The translations under genes and the position numbers were made by a program. The notes under the pieces are model-generated. The model was not told where the DNA came from and searched no databases. It saw only the letters and a program-made list of their open reading frames with translations. A stretch of 64,000 nucleotides of DNA from Coprobacillus sp. CAG:698 (GTDB lineage: Bacteria > Bacillota_I > Bacilli_A > ML615J-28 > CAG-698): assembly GCA_000431235.1 (NCBI GenBank), contig HF988734.1, forward strand, positions 124,001 to 188,000, in the 5' to 3' direction. Below are positions 48,876 through 57,801 of the stretch, piece after piece. Position 1 is the first letter of the stretch, and the number at the start of each line of letters is the position of its first letter.

Positions 48876-49856
48876 ATGGAAAATAGTATAAAAGATTTAA
48901 TAAAAGGTAAAGTTGTTGTTGCTCCTTTAGCTGGTTATACTAATCTTGCATATCGAAAAATTATGAAAGAACATAAAGCTAGTTTACTATATACAGAAAT
49001 GGTTAGTGCCAAAGGTTTAATTTTTGATAACGAACAAACATTAGAGTACATAAAATTAAGCGGAACAGAACATCCAATTAGTGTTCAGTTATTTGGCGGA
49101 AACATAGAAGATATGGTTAAAGCAACTAAAATAGTATGCGAAAAGTCAAAACCAGATATTATTGATATAAATATGGGATGCCCAATAAAAAAGGTTCTTA
49201 AGCAAGGTGCTGGATGTGAATTATTGCAAGACCCTGAAAAAGTTTATAATCTTGTAAGAAGCGTCAAAGAAGCATCAACAGTTCCTGTAAGTGTAAAGAT
49301 TAGAGCTGGTATTGATCACAATCATATTAATTGCGTAGAAATTGCTAAGGCTTGTGAGAGAGCTGGTGCTAGTTTAATCGCCATACATGGACGAACAAAA
49401 AGTGATATGTATACGGGAAAGGCTAATCTTGATTACATTAAAGAAGTTAAGGAAAATGTTTCAATTCCTGTAATTGGTAATGGTGATATAAAATCAGTTG
49501 AAGATGCTATTAAGATGCTTGAATATACAAAATGTGATTATGTGATGATTGGAAGAGGATCATTAGGTAATCCATGGCTTATCGAATCAATTGCAAATTA
49601 TTTCGAGGGAAAAGAAAAAGTTATTCCAACACCTTTAGAAAGGGTTGCTATGGTAAAATATCATTATGAAGAATTAAAGAAATTAAAAGGAGAACGTATA
49701 GCTTTACTAGAAATGCGTTCTATGGCTTCATTCTATTTAAAGACAATAGATAATATAAAGAAATATCGAATTAAACTAAATGATATAACAAACGAAAAAT
49801 CTTTTTATGATTTGTTAGATGAAATAATAGAAACATTAAATAATAAGGATGAATAG
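48876..49856 (+). CDS. dus: tRNA-dihydrouridine synthase
   Basis: 326 residues from ATG 48876 (GAGGT site). FMN enzyme reducing uridine in the tRNA D-loop. VVAPLAGYTNLAYRKIM, INMGCPIKKVLKQGAGCELL (catalytic Cys in GCP), VKIRAGI, IAIHGRTKSDMYTGKAN, IPVIGNGDI and MIGRGSLGNPWL match the DusB-type pattern. It lies 18 bases after the SRP RNA terminator and three bases before the fusion gene, so it may share the following operon. Confidence 0.94.
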   Translation: MENSIKDLIKGKVVVAPLAGYTNLAYRKIMKEHKASLLYTEMVSAKGLIFDNEQTLEYIKLSGTEHPISVQLFGGNIEDMVKATKIVCEKSKPDIIDINMGCPIKKVLKQGAGCELLQDPEKVYNLVRSVKEASTVPVSVKIRAGIDHNHINCVEIAKACERAGASLIAIHGRTKSDMYTGKANLDYIKEVKENVSIPVIGNGDIKSVEDAIKMLEYTKCDYVMIGRGSLGNPWLIESIANYFEGKEKVIPTPLERVAMVKYHYEELKKLKGERIALLEMRSMASFYLKTIDNIKKYRIKLNDITNEKSFYDLLDEIIETLNNKDE

Positions 49857-49859
49857 ATT

Positions 49860-52049
49860 ATGAAAACAAAAACAATGAATGTTATTGATAATAAATTATA
49901 TATGGGTAGTTTCATGTTAGAAGAAGTTGCTAAGAAATATGGCACACCGCTTTATGTTTATGATGAAGTACATATTAAAGATAAAATAGATAAATACAAA
50001 AAATCATTTATAAGTAATAAACTTAATTGCCAAGTTGTTTATGCTTCGAAAGCATTTATCTGCCCGCATTTATGTAATATTCTTAAAGAAAGAAATATAT
50101 TCATTGATGCTATTAGCATTGGTGATTTATATCTATTAAAGAAATCTAATTATCCAATGTCAATGGTTGTTCTTCATGGCAATAATAAGTCTATTGAAGA
50201 ATTAACATTTTCAGTAACTGAAAATGTTGGTTATATTGTTGTTGACAACTTACAAGAACTAAAGAAATTAGAAAAAATCGCAACTGAAATGCACAAAACT
50301 GTAAAAACATTATTCCGTATTAATCCTGGCATTGAAGGACATACTCATGCTTTCGTTGAGACATCTCTATTAGATTCAAAGTTTGGTGAATCAATGTTTG
50401 ATAAACCTTTATTAGATGAAATATTTACCATATATAAAAATAGTAAGTATTTAGTTCTTGATGGATTTCATAGTCATATAGGCTCATCAATTACAAGTGT
50501 AGATGTATATTTAGCTCTTGCAAAAAAACTAATAAGTTTTATGGAAGAAGTAAAAGACCAATATGGATTTAATTTTAAAACATTAAATCTTGGAGGCGGA
50601 TTCGGAATCAAATATTTAGATAGTGATCCTGAGGTTGATATTGAAGGATTTCTTCCTGTACTTGTAAAAGAAGTTGAAGAAAGGCTTACAAAGTCAAATC
50701 TAGAAATCGAAAATGTTTTAATTGAACCGGGAAGAAGTATAGTTGGTGACGCAGGAATAACACTATACACATGCGGTGGAGTAAAAAAAACATATGCTGG
50801 CGTTGAATATTTATTTATCGATGGTGGAATGGCTGATAACCCACGTTTTGCCTTATATGGTGCTAAATATACATTTGCTAATGCTTCACGATATGTTGAT
50901 CAAGAAACTATTTATAACATTGCTGGCAAGTGCTGTGAAAGCGGAGATATGATTGCCAAACAGGTAAGCTTACCAAAAGCAAAAATCGGAGATACAATTA
51001 TAACCTATTGTACGGGAGCATATTGCTTTACAATGTCAATGAACTATAATGGACTTGCTCGCCCAGGAGTAGTTTTCATTGATAATGATAGAATTAAAGA
51101 AGTTGTTAGAAGAGAATCAAAGGAGGATTTAATAAAAAATTATATTATGGAAAAAGATATAAAGATATTTGATACACATAGTGATATGTTATATGATTTA
51201 GATCGTAAGCAAAAACGAGGAATTGAACATCAATTTGAAAATTTCCATGTGAAACAGTTAAAGAATAGCGTTATAACTGGTGGTATATGGACAATGTATT
51301 CTCCTGATGAATTTGATTTAATCGAAGGACTAAAGAATGCCTTAAGGCAAATACATATGGAATATCTTCCTGGATTTAAAGTAATCTTAGGATTAGAAGG
51401 ATTAAGAAATCTAAAGAAAGTTGAAGATATAGATATAATCTACAATATGGGTTTCCGTCATGCGATGGTAACTTGGAACGAAGCTAATGAATATGCTACA
51501 GGAGCAAAATCTGACCCTCAAAGAGGTATAACTTTAAAGGGAAAACAATTATACAAAAGAATGCAAGAATTAGGAATGATTATTGATTTAGCTCATCTAA
51601 ATGAAAAGAGTTTTTATGAAGCATTAGAAATTGTTGATAAAAATATAATATATTCACATGGATTATGTAAAGCTTTATGTGATCATCCTCGTAACTTAAC
51701 AGATGACCAAATGAGAGCCTTAAAGAAGGTTGATGGATTATTTGGATTAACACTTGCTAATAACTTTGTAAGTAAAGATGAAGAAAAACAAGACTTAGAG
51801 CATTTCTTAGATCATGTTATCCATGCAAAAGAAATAATGGGAATTGATAACTTGTGTTTTGGATTTGATTTTATGGACTATCAACCAGAATTTCCAAATT
51901 CAAATATTAAAGAAGTTCCAGATGCTACAAAAGCATATCGCATAATTGATGGATTAAGATCACGTGGATTTAGTGAAGAAGAAATAGAAAAGATTTGTTA
52001 TTCAAACTTTGTAAACAGATATAAAGATAAAATTATGTTAGGTAAATAA
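49860..52049 (+). CDS. Fusion: diaminopimelate decarboxylase (LysA) plus M19 dipeptidase
   Basis: 729 residues, two enzymes in one chain. Residues 1-425: LysA, PLP-dependent, meso-DAP to L-lysine; PLP Lys about K64 in VYASKAF, HSHIGSSI, LNLGGGFGIKY, IEPGRSIVGDAGI, and the dimer-site CCESGD. Residues 430-729: M19 (renal dipeptidase type) with FDTHSDML (metal H and D), ILGLEGL, IIDLAHLNE, IIYSHG and LCFGFDFMDYQP. LysA alone is about 420 residues. At the joint (51120-51126) lies an AAGGAGG Shine-Dalgarno-like sequence 20 bases before an in-frame ATG at 51147, suggesting two genes merged. Likely salvages wall-peptide dipeptides and DAP. Confidence 0.9.
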   Translation: MKTKTMNVIDNKLYMGSFMLEEVAKKYGTPLYVYDEVHIKDKIDKYKKSFISNKLNCQVVYASKAFICPHLCNILKERNIFIDAISIGDLYLLKKSNYPMSMVVLHGNNKSIEELTFSVTENVGYIVVDNLQELKKLEKIATEMHKTVKTLFRINPGIEGHTHAFVETSLLDSKFGESMFDKPLLDEIFTIYKNSKYLVLDGFHSHIGSSITSVDVYLALAKKLISFMEEVKDQYGFNFKTLNLGGGFGIKYLDSDPEVDIEGFLPVLVKEVEERLTKSNLEIENVLIEPGRSIVGDAGITLYTCGGVKKTYAGVEYLFIDGGMADNPRFALYGAKYTFANASRYVDQETIYNIAGKCCESGDMIAKQVSLPKAKIGDTIITYCTGAYCFTMSMNYNGLARPGVVFIDNDRIKEVVRRESKEDLIKNYIMEKDIKIFDTHSDMLYDLDRKQKRGIEHQFENFHVKQLKNSVITGGIWTMYSPDEFDLIEGLKNALRQIHMEYLPGFKVILGLEGLRNLKKVEDIDIIYNMGFRHAMVTWNEANEYATGAKSDPQRGITLKGKQLYKRMQELGMIIDLAHLNEKSFYEALEIVDKNIIYSHGLCKALCDHPRNLTDDQMRALKKVDGLFGLTLANNFVSKDEEKQDLEHFLDHVIHAKEIMGIDNLCFGFDFMDYQPEFPNSNIKEVPDATKAYRIIDGLRSRGFSEEEIEKICYSNFVNRYKDKIMLGK

Positions 52050-52050
52050 A

Positions 52051-53124
52051 TTGAAAAACGAAGAACTAAACAAAATATTACTTGACGAAGTCGAAAAAGG
52101 AACATTTCCTGGAGCTACATATGCGCTAGTTAGTGAATTCGGAACATTTTATGGCGCAGTTGGATTTAAATCTTTGTACCCAACTAAAGAGACAAATAGT
52201 TTGGATACATTATATGATATGGCTTCTTGTACAAAAGTTATTTGTACAACAACTTGTATATTTAAATTAATGGAGCAAGGGAAAATTAGATTATTTGATA
52301 GTGTTTCTATGTATTTACCTAAATTTAAACATACAGACATATTAATATGGGATTTAATGACTCATACATCTGGCCTTCCTGCTGGATTGGGCGGAGTAAC
52401 AAAAATTAAATCACGTGAGGAAGCTTTAGAAAAGCTTTACGCAACAGAAACAGTTTATCCTAAGAATTCGAAAATATTATATTCTGATTTAGGATATGTT
52501 CTTTTAGGACTTGTCATTGAGAGCATAAGCGGATGTTCATTAGATGAATATGCAAGAATTAATATTTTTGAACCATTGGAAATGTTTGACACAACTTTTA
52601 AACCAAAAGATAAAGAAAGGTGTGCTCCAACAGAAGAACGTAATGATGATATTGTCAAAGGTATTGTTAGAGGACATGTTCATGATGAGTTATCTTACAT
52701 CTTAGGTGAAGTTAGTGGTCATGCTGGTTTATTTAGTACTGCTAGTGATATACAACATTTTATTGAAATGGTTCTAAACAATGGTATCTATAATAATAAG
52801 AGAATACTTTCAAGAGCTACTATAGATCTAATGTTCACTCCACAAGTTGAAGAAAAAAAAGGTGTTGCCTTAACGCTAAATACAAGGGGTTTAGGATGGA
52901 TAGTGCAAGGTGATTACTGCTCTGCTGGAGATCTTGCAAGTAAAGAAACAATTCTACACACAGGATTCACGGGAACAAATGTTTTTATTGATAGAATCAA
53001 TAAAGTAGGATTTACTCTTCTATCTAATAGAGTTCATCCAACAAGAAATAATACAAAGATTATCCCATTTAGAGGAAGACTTGGAAATTACATAATAGCT
53101 AATTTTGGAGGAAGAAATAAATAA
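52051..53124 (+). CDS. Beta-lactamase-fold serine hydrolase (class C/esterase type)
   Basis: 357 residues from TTG 52051, directly after the fusion gene; AGG nearby is a weak site. Serine hydrolase of the penicillin-binding/beta-lactamase fold: SxxK in DMASCTKVICTTT (S-C-T-K), YSDLGYVLLG as the Tyr motif (Y-S-D), and HTGFTGT as the third motif (usually K/H-T-G). GEVSGHAGLFSTASDI is typical of class C-like esterases and D-peptidases. No signal peptide is seen, so it acts in the cytosol, more likely on a recycled wall peptide or ester than on antibiotics. Confidence 0.88.
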   Translation: MKNEELNKILLDEVEKGTFPGATYALVSEFGTFYGAVGFKSLYPTKETNSLDTLYDMASCTKVICTTTCIFKLMEQGKIRLFDSVSMYLPKFKHTDILIWDLMTHTSGLPAGLGGVTKIKSREEALEKLYATETVYPKNSKILYSDLGYVLLGLVIESISGCSLDEYARINIFEPLEMFDTTFKPKDKERCAPTEERNDDIVKGIVRGHVHDELSYILGEVSGHAGLFSTASDIQHFIEMVLNNGIYNNKRILSRATIDLMFTPQVEEKKGVALTLNTRGLGWIVQGDYCSAGDLASKETILHTGFTGTNVFIDRINKVGFTLLSNRVHPTRNNTKIIPFRGRLGNYIIANFGGRNK

Positions 53125-53129
53125 ATAAT

Positions 53130-54116
53130 ATGAATAATATAACTCTTAAGCCTTTTTCAAGAGAATACACAGAAAAAGTCGTTGACTTATGGAATAAAAA
53201 TGCTGCTTGTAAGACTATTTACGCAGAACTAACAATTGAAGAGTTTAAAGATAAATTCTATAATAATCCTAATTATAAGGATGAAGGCAGTATACTTGCT
53301 TTTGATGGTGATTTATTAGTTGGATTTGGGAATGCTATTTATTATTTGGATTCAAATCCAGAAACTAGTCCTGCTTATATTAGTATGATCGTTGTTGAGG
53401 AAAGTTATCAAAGACATGGCATTGGCACAATGATACTTAAATCACTAGAAAACTATTTACGTAGTGAAGGAAGAAAATATATAAGAAATTATTTCGGATG
53501 TCCAATTAATTTGAAATGGTATGTTCCTGGTTATTATAAGCATGAACATTTAGGTGCTCCTGCAGTGCCATATAATACACCTATTTATTATCTATTCCTT
53601 GCTAATAACTATTATTCAGATGGACAACAAGATGGATTTCATATCGATTTAACAAAATTTACTATGCCTGAAGTTGTTGTTAACAAAATAAAAGAAAACG
53701 AAAAAGATGGATATACAATAACAATTTATGATGAAAAATTGCATCATGGATTTGATGAAATGTTTGATGCACTTCAAAACGAAGGCTTTCGAAGAACGGT
53801 TCATCGTGTTTTAGAAAATGATAGACATGCAAAAATCGTAATAGCCCAAAAAGATGGTGAAATACTTGGCTTTACAGGACCAGTTAAAACAGAACCAACT
53901 GGAAGAGGCTCATTAGGAGGCGTTGCAATCCATCCAAAAGCTCAAAAAAGAGGTTTAGGTAAAACAATGTTCTGTTACTTATGTTTAAAATCAAAAGAAA
54001 ATGGAGCTAAGTTTATGACTTTGTTTACTGGTTCAGAAAACAGAGCACGTAACATCTACTTACACGCTGGACTTAAAATTGTACAATCATTTAATATAAT
54101 GAGGAAGGAATTATAA
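53130..54116 (+). CDS. Two-domain GNAT acetyltransferase
   Basis: 328 residues, two GNAT domains. First: YISMIVVEESYQRHGIGTMILKSLENYLRSEG with the R-x-x-G-x-G acetyl-CoA loop (about 85-115). Second: GSLGGVAIHPKAQKRGLGKTMFCYLCLKSKENGAKFMTLFTGSENRARNIYLHAGLKI, a complete C-terminal GNAT core (about 265-325). Tandem GNATs of this size acylate amines or amino acids. Its place among peptidase genes suggests N-acetylation of an amino sugar or peptide, which is inference. Confidence 0.85.
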   Translation: MNNITLKPFSREYTEKVVDLWNKNAACKTIYAELTIEEFKDKFYNNPNYKDEGSILAFDGDLLVGFGNAIYYLDSNPETSPAYISMIVVEESYQRHGIGTMILKSLENYLRSEGRKYIRNYFGCPINLKWYVPGYYKHEHLGAPAVPYNTPIYYLFLANNYYSDGQQDGFHIDLTKFTMPEVVVNKIKENEKDGYTITIYDEKLHHGFDEMFDALQNEGFRRTVHRVLENDRHAKIVIAQKDGEILGFTGPVKTEPTGRGSLGGVAIHPKAQKRGLGKTMFCYLCLKSKENGAKFMTLFTGSENRARNIYLHAGLKIVQSFNIMRKEL

Positions 54117-54117
54117 A

Positions 54118-55053
54118 ATGCTTTTAAAGAAACTATCAAAAGGAGACACTATAGGTATTATTAATCCTGCTTTTAAAAATCCTCAAGATGTTTATACAAG
54201 ATATAGTAAAATGATAGAGACAATTGAAAGCAAAGGTTATAAAATAAAGTTTGGAAAAACTTTTACACTTGAAAATGGATATTTAGCTGGAACAGATGAA
54301 GAGCGTGCTAATGATTTAAATGAAATGTTTAAAGATGAAACAGTAAAAGCTATTATCTGTATGCGTGGTGGATATGGAGCTAGTCGAATGGTTGATTTAG
54401 TAGATTATGCTTTAATAAAGGATAATCCTAAAATTATATGTGGATTTAGTGATATAACAGTTTTACTAAATGCTATTTATAAAAAAACTGATATGCCAAC
54501 CATTCATGGATTAGTGTCTTTATATATTGGTTCAAAATCATGTGATGAATTTTCCGAAAATGATTTTTGGAAAGTACTTACTGAAAACCAAAAAGGAAGA
54601 GTATTAGAAAATCCAAATAAAGATGCGAAAACATTAATACCAGGTAAAGTAACTGGAAAACTTGTGGGCGGAAACTTAAGCTTAATAGCTACGCTTGTCG
54701 GTTCTGAATATGAAGTTGATTTTACTGATAAGATTGTTTTCATTGAAGAAGTAACTGAAGAACCTTATCAAATAGATAGATACTTTTCTTCCATAAAACT
54801 AAGAAAAATGTTTGAAAAAGCAAAAGGATTTGTTTTTGGATACTTTTCAGAATGTGAACCAAGTGAAGGAAGGAAAGGAACACAATCATATTTAGATATA
54901 ATAAAAGATTATGTTGGAAACCTTAACAAACCAACAATATATGATTTTGCTTGTGGACACAGTTTCCCTTTCATTAATCTTCCAATTGGTACATTAGTAA
55001 CTTTAGATGCAAATAATAAAAAAATCATTATAGAGGAGGAAATCTATGAATAG
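54118..55053 (+). CDS. ldcA: S66 family LD-carboxypeptidase
   Basis: 311 residues, family length. Removes the terminal D-Ala from tetrapeptides during wall recycling (LdcA), or cleaves microcin-like adducts (MccF). LSKGDTIGIINPAF start, AIICMRGGYGASRMVDLVDY, CGFSDITVLLNAIY with the catalytic Ser of FSD, VGGNLSLIATLVGSEY, IVFIEEVTEEPYQIDRYFSSI with the catalytic Glu, and CGHSFPFINLPIG with the catalytic His. Cytosolic, no signal peptide. It overlaps the next gene by eight bases. Confidence 0.92.
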   Translation: MLLKKLSKGDTIGIINPAFKNPQDVYTRYSKMIETIESKGYKIKFGKTFTLENGYLAGTDEERANDLNEMFKDETVKAIICMRGGYGASRMVDLVDYALIKDNPKIICGFSDITVLLNAIYKKTDMPTIHGLVSLYIGSKSCDEFSENDFWKVLTENQKGRVLENPNKDAKTLIPGKVTGKLVGGNLSLIATLVGSEYEVDFTDKIVFIEEVTEEPYQIDRYFSSIKLRKMFEKAKGFVFGYFSECEPSEGRKGTQSYLDIIKDYVGNLNKPTIYDFACGHSFPFINLPIGTLVTLDANNKKIIIEEEIYE

Positions 55054-56365
55054 ACCTATTAAAAGATTTTGCTTTGATGGCAATATAAAATATTATGGCA
55101 CTGATAAAGAAGTCTTAATAAGTGATGATTATAAAGAAAAAGACGAAGAGTTACGTGGAGTTTGGTTCTCTACAGTAGCTAATATTGATATTCCAAAAAT
55201 GACTGATACAGGCGTAGAAAGTCAAGAAAAATTAAAAGAATATTTACAAGATGTAATTAAAACGTTAAAGGAATATCATATGAATACTATAATATTCCAA
55301 GTGAGACCAGTTAATGATGCGCTATATGATTCTGCACTAAATCCATGGAGTAGCGTTCTAACAGGTAAAGAAGGAACAAATCCTGGATTTGATGTTTTTG
55401 GTTATTTTATGGATGAAGCAAAGAAGAATGGCATAGAAGTGCATGCTTGGATAAATCCATACAGAGCTGGAAGAGTAAACATTAAAGAAGCAAATATGAC
55501 TAAAGAACAATTCTTAGAAACTTTAGCTCCAACGAACTTTGCAAGACTTCATCCTGAATGCACTATTCTAACAAAGGAAAACAAACTTTTGTTAGATCCA
55601 GCAAATGAAAAAGTTATGGAATTTGTTAGTGATAGCATAATTGAAATTGCTAGTAAATATGATATTAAAGCAGTGCACATTGATGATTATTTTTACCCAT
55701 ATGAGGATATCGCCGATGAGAACGAAGAAGAAAAGAAGAAAAAAGCAGGATTTGAAAAAACTAGTGATTTCCGTCGTGACAATGTAAATAAAATGATAAA
55801 ACTTATTCATGATAAATTACAAAAACTAGATAAAAAAGTTGAATTTGGAATTAGTCCATTTGGAATTTATAGAACTAATTCAAAGTTCTATGAAAACAAA
55901 GATGATGAAGGTGCATGGGAACTTGGATCAAATAATAGTTCAGGATGCCTAACAAACTATAAAGGCTTATATGCTGATATTTATAAATGGATGGAAGAAG
56001 GCTGGATAGACTACGTAGTACCTCAAAATTATTTTGATATGGATAGCACAAAACTTGATGATAAAAACAATGAAAAATGTTTAGTTAGATATGCGGATTT
56101 AGCTGACTGGTGGAGTTGGGCAGCTAAGAAAACAAATACAAAACTATACATGGGCCAAGCTTTTTATCGCTATAGCAAAGATGGTGCATGGGCAAATCCA
56201 GAAGAAATTCCTAATCAATTAAAGTACAATCAAAACTTAGATAATGTTTTAGGAACAATATTCTTTACATATAAAGATTTTCATAGAGATGATTGTGAAA
56301 GTATTATTAAGGGCAAAGAACTCCTTAAAAAGTTATGGACAAAGACTCCTAAACATGTGAAGTAA
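55046..56365 (+). CDS. GHL10 (DUF187) glycosyl hydrolase-like protein
   Basis: 439 residues. TIM-barrel glycosidase-like 10 family: LRGVWFSTVANIDIP, YHMNTIIFQVRPVNDALYDSALNPWSSVLTGKEG, FDVFGYFMDEAKKNGIEVHAWINPYRAG, VHIDDYFYP, FGISPFGIYR and YVVPQNYF. Family members are often exported and linked to peptidoglycan; this copy has no signal peptide, so it would act in the cytosol on imported muropeptide sugars. Last gene of the recycling operon and followed by a terminator. GAGGAGG precedes ATG 55046. Confidence 0.88.
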   Translation: MNRPIKRFCFDGNIKYYGTDKEVLISDDYKEKDEELRGVWFSTVANIDIPKMTDTGVESQEKLKEYLQDVIKTLKEYHMNTIIFQVRPVNDALYDSALNPWSSVLTGKEGTNPGFDVFGYFMDEAKKNGIEVHAWINPYRAGRVNIKEANMTKEQFLETLAPTNFARLHPECTILTKENKLLLDPANEKVMEFVSDSIIEIASKYDIKAVHIDDYFYPYEDIADENEEEKKKKAGFEKTSDFRRDNVNKMIKLIHDKLQKLDKKVEFGISPFGIYRTNSKFYENKDDEGAWELGSNNSSGCLTNYKGLYADIYKWMEEGWIDYVVPQNYFDMDSTKLDDKNNEKCLVRYADLADWWSWAAKKTNTKLYMGQAFYRYSKDGAWANPEEIPNQLKYNQNLDNVLGTIFFTYKDFHRDDCESIIKGKELLKKLWTKTPKHVK

Positions 56366-56372
56366 ATAGAAT

Positions 56373-56411
56373 AACTTCTTGATACTAGAAATGGTATTAA
56401 GAAGTTTTTTT
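56373..56411 (+). terminator. Terminator of the wall-recycling operon
   Basis: AACTTCTT/AAGAAGTT stem extended by ATAC/GGTAT pairing, followed by seven T. Confidence 0.88.
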
Positions 56412-56532
56412 AATTGAAAGTGTTTAAACTTTTTGAAAGAAAATAGTTATTTTTAGTATTTTTTTTGTAAAATGAATAAATAAGTTAATAAAAGAAAATA
56501 ATAATATAAAGAAAATAAATAAGGAGGATAAA

Positions 56533-56892
56533 ATGGAAAGAGAAAGATGTGAAAACTGTAATGCTCCAGTATTTAATCTTAATGTTGATGAACTTTTTAA
56601 AAGATGCTCTTATTGTGGAAGCGCATTAGAAAAAAATGACATTAATGTTATGACTAATATAATAACAATAGAAGATATTTATTATAATGAAATAATAACA
56701 GGCCATAGATTGTATGTTGGTTTAAATCTAAAAAGCGATTATGAATTTTTAAATTTGAAAAGCGCTGAAATTGATAAAAGAATCGATAAACTAGTTAATA
56801 AACTATTTGATTATTTTAAAGCAATTGGGAAAAATAGTGAGAAGAAAAATATAATAAAAGCTATTAATAATATATATGATATTTTTTATTAA
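56533..56892 (+). CDS. Small zinc-ribbon protein, unknown
   Basis: 119 residues. The N-terminus is a zinc ribbon: CENCNAP and CSYCGSA, C-x2-C pairs at about 6/9 and 26/29. A short alpha/beta region (IITIEDIYYNEIITGHRLYVGLNL) and a helical end follow. AAGGAGG sets the start. It is the first of three genes in this end of the window with an N-terminal zinc ribbon (also 58904 and 61850), and is separated from the next by a terminator, so it is transcribed on its own. Confidence 0.65.
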   Translation: MERERCENCNAPVFNLNVDELFKRCSYCGSALEKNDINVMTNIITIEDIYYNEIITGHRLYVGLNLKSDYEFLNLKSAEIDKRIDKLVNKLFDYFKAIGKNSEKKNIIKAINNIYDIFY

Positions 56893-56904
56893 AAATTCAT
56901 GTTA

Positions 56905-56941
56905 ATACCTCTTAAGTTTTATAACTTATAAGGTTTTTTAT
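56905..56941 (+). terminator. Terminator after the small zinc-ribbon gene
   Basis: ACCTCTTAAGT pairs with ACTTATAAGGT except for two internal mismatches; TTTTTT follows. Confidence 0.6.
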
Positions 56942-57140
56942 TTTTCGTTTACAAAAAAATATTATAGCTATTACTTTATACCTTGTAAAAGCCAATATAT
57001 TTAAATTGTTTTGGTAATAGAATTAAAAATTGTGAAACTTGAATTTATATGAGTAAGGATTAAAAATCGATAAACCATGTTTATTTTATTAAATATTTAA
57101 ACAATTTCAAAAATCTGTTGGTTTTTTCACCAATTAATGA

Positions 57141-57146
57141 TATAAT
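57141..57146 (+). promoter_or_regulatory. Upstream extended -10 promoter of the SPFH operon
   Basis: TGATATAAT with TATAAT at 57141-57146, about 100 bases before the first ATG. Confidence 0.5.
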
Positions 57147-57212
57147 TATATAGAAATTAAAATATAATATTTTCAACTTGAAGATATTAAAACATTAAAT
57201 AAAACATTATGA

Positions 57213-57218
57213 TATAAT
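57213..57218 (+). promoter_or_regulatory. Proximal extended -10 promoter of the SPFH operon
   Basis: TATGATATAAT with TATAAT at 57213-57218, 30 bases before ATG 57249 and just before the AAAGGAG ribosome site. Confidence 0.6.
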
Positions 57219-57248
57219 AATGTTATAAATTAAAGGAGAAATAAAACT

Positions 57249-57800
57249 ATGGAAGTTTATGTAACTGGAAAAAAGATGGCTAACAATGTTGAAGTGCTTT
57301 GTTATAAAATGGATTCATTTGAAATAGATAAGAAGACAAAAATAATTGTCAGCAAAGGATATCGTGCACTTGTGTATATTGACAATAAATATTATGATAC
57401 ATTAAAAACAGGAACATATGAAGAATTCAAAAAAGAAAGAGGAAAAAGATGTGACATCTATACATTTGTAGAAGTAGATAATAAAATTGAATGTAAATAT
57501 GGAGTTGGTAAATCTGGAAAAGTTTTAAACTCATATGGTAATTATGCAGTAACAATTATGGGAAGTTTCCAAGGACTTGAAAATTTAGTAAAGGAATTTA
57601 ACGTGGAAACTAGAGATATTGATGCAATGGCAATTAGAGATAGAATTAATCCAATAATTCCAGAAGCATTTTCAAAACCAGAAGTTGTTGATGCAACAAC
57701 TGCAAAGCAAGTATTAAAAGATACATTAACTAGTAAGTTAGCTACATTCGGTTTAAAGTTAGAAGAAATTAACATTGAAGGAATCAATATGGAGGCATAA
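57249..57800 (+). CDS. SPFH/band-7-like protein without membrane anchor
   Basis: 183 residues. The pattern IIVSKGYRALVYIDNKYYDTLKTGTYEEF, then SYGNYAVTIMGSFQGLENLVKEF and LKDTLTSKLATFGLKLEEINIEGI, follows SPFH domains of the YdjI/virion-core-like group, which often accompany zinc ribbons. No TM or signal is seen. SPFH proteins form scaffolds or platforms for proteases and membrane complexes. It opens the operon that includes a trypsin-like protease, so a scaffold for that protease is a reasonable guess. Assignment is by eye. Confidence 0.6.
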   Translation: MEVYVTGKKMANNVEVLCYKMDSFEIDKKTKIIVSKGYRALVYIDNKYYDTLKTGTYEEFKKERGKRCDIYTFVEVDNKIECKYGVGKSGKVLNSYGNYAVTIMGSFQGLENLVKEFNVETRDIDAMAIRDRINPIIPEAFSKPEVVDATTAKQVLKDTLTSKLATFGLKLEEINIEGINMEA

Positions 57801-57801
57801 A

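Larger units (their letters stand above)
56893..57248. other. 356-base AT-rich control region before the SPFH/trypsin operon
   Basis: No gene. It contains the terminator of the zinc-ribbon gene (56905-56941), a small hairpin TTGGT...ACCAA near 57118-57134, and two extended -10 promoters of the TGATATAAT kind (hexamers 57141-57146 and 57213-57218). The double promoter suggests switchable or layered control of the operon. Confidence 0.55.

Noticed and set aside
52051..53124. Calling the serine hydrolase an antibiotic-resistance beta-lactamase
   Set aside because: It has no signal peptide and sits in a peptide-recycling operon. The fold is shared by esterases and D-peptidases.
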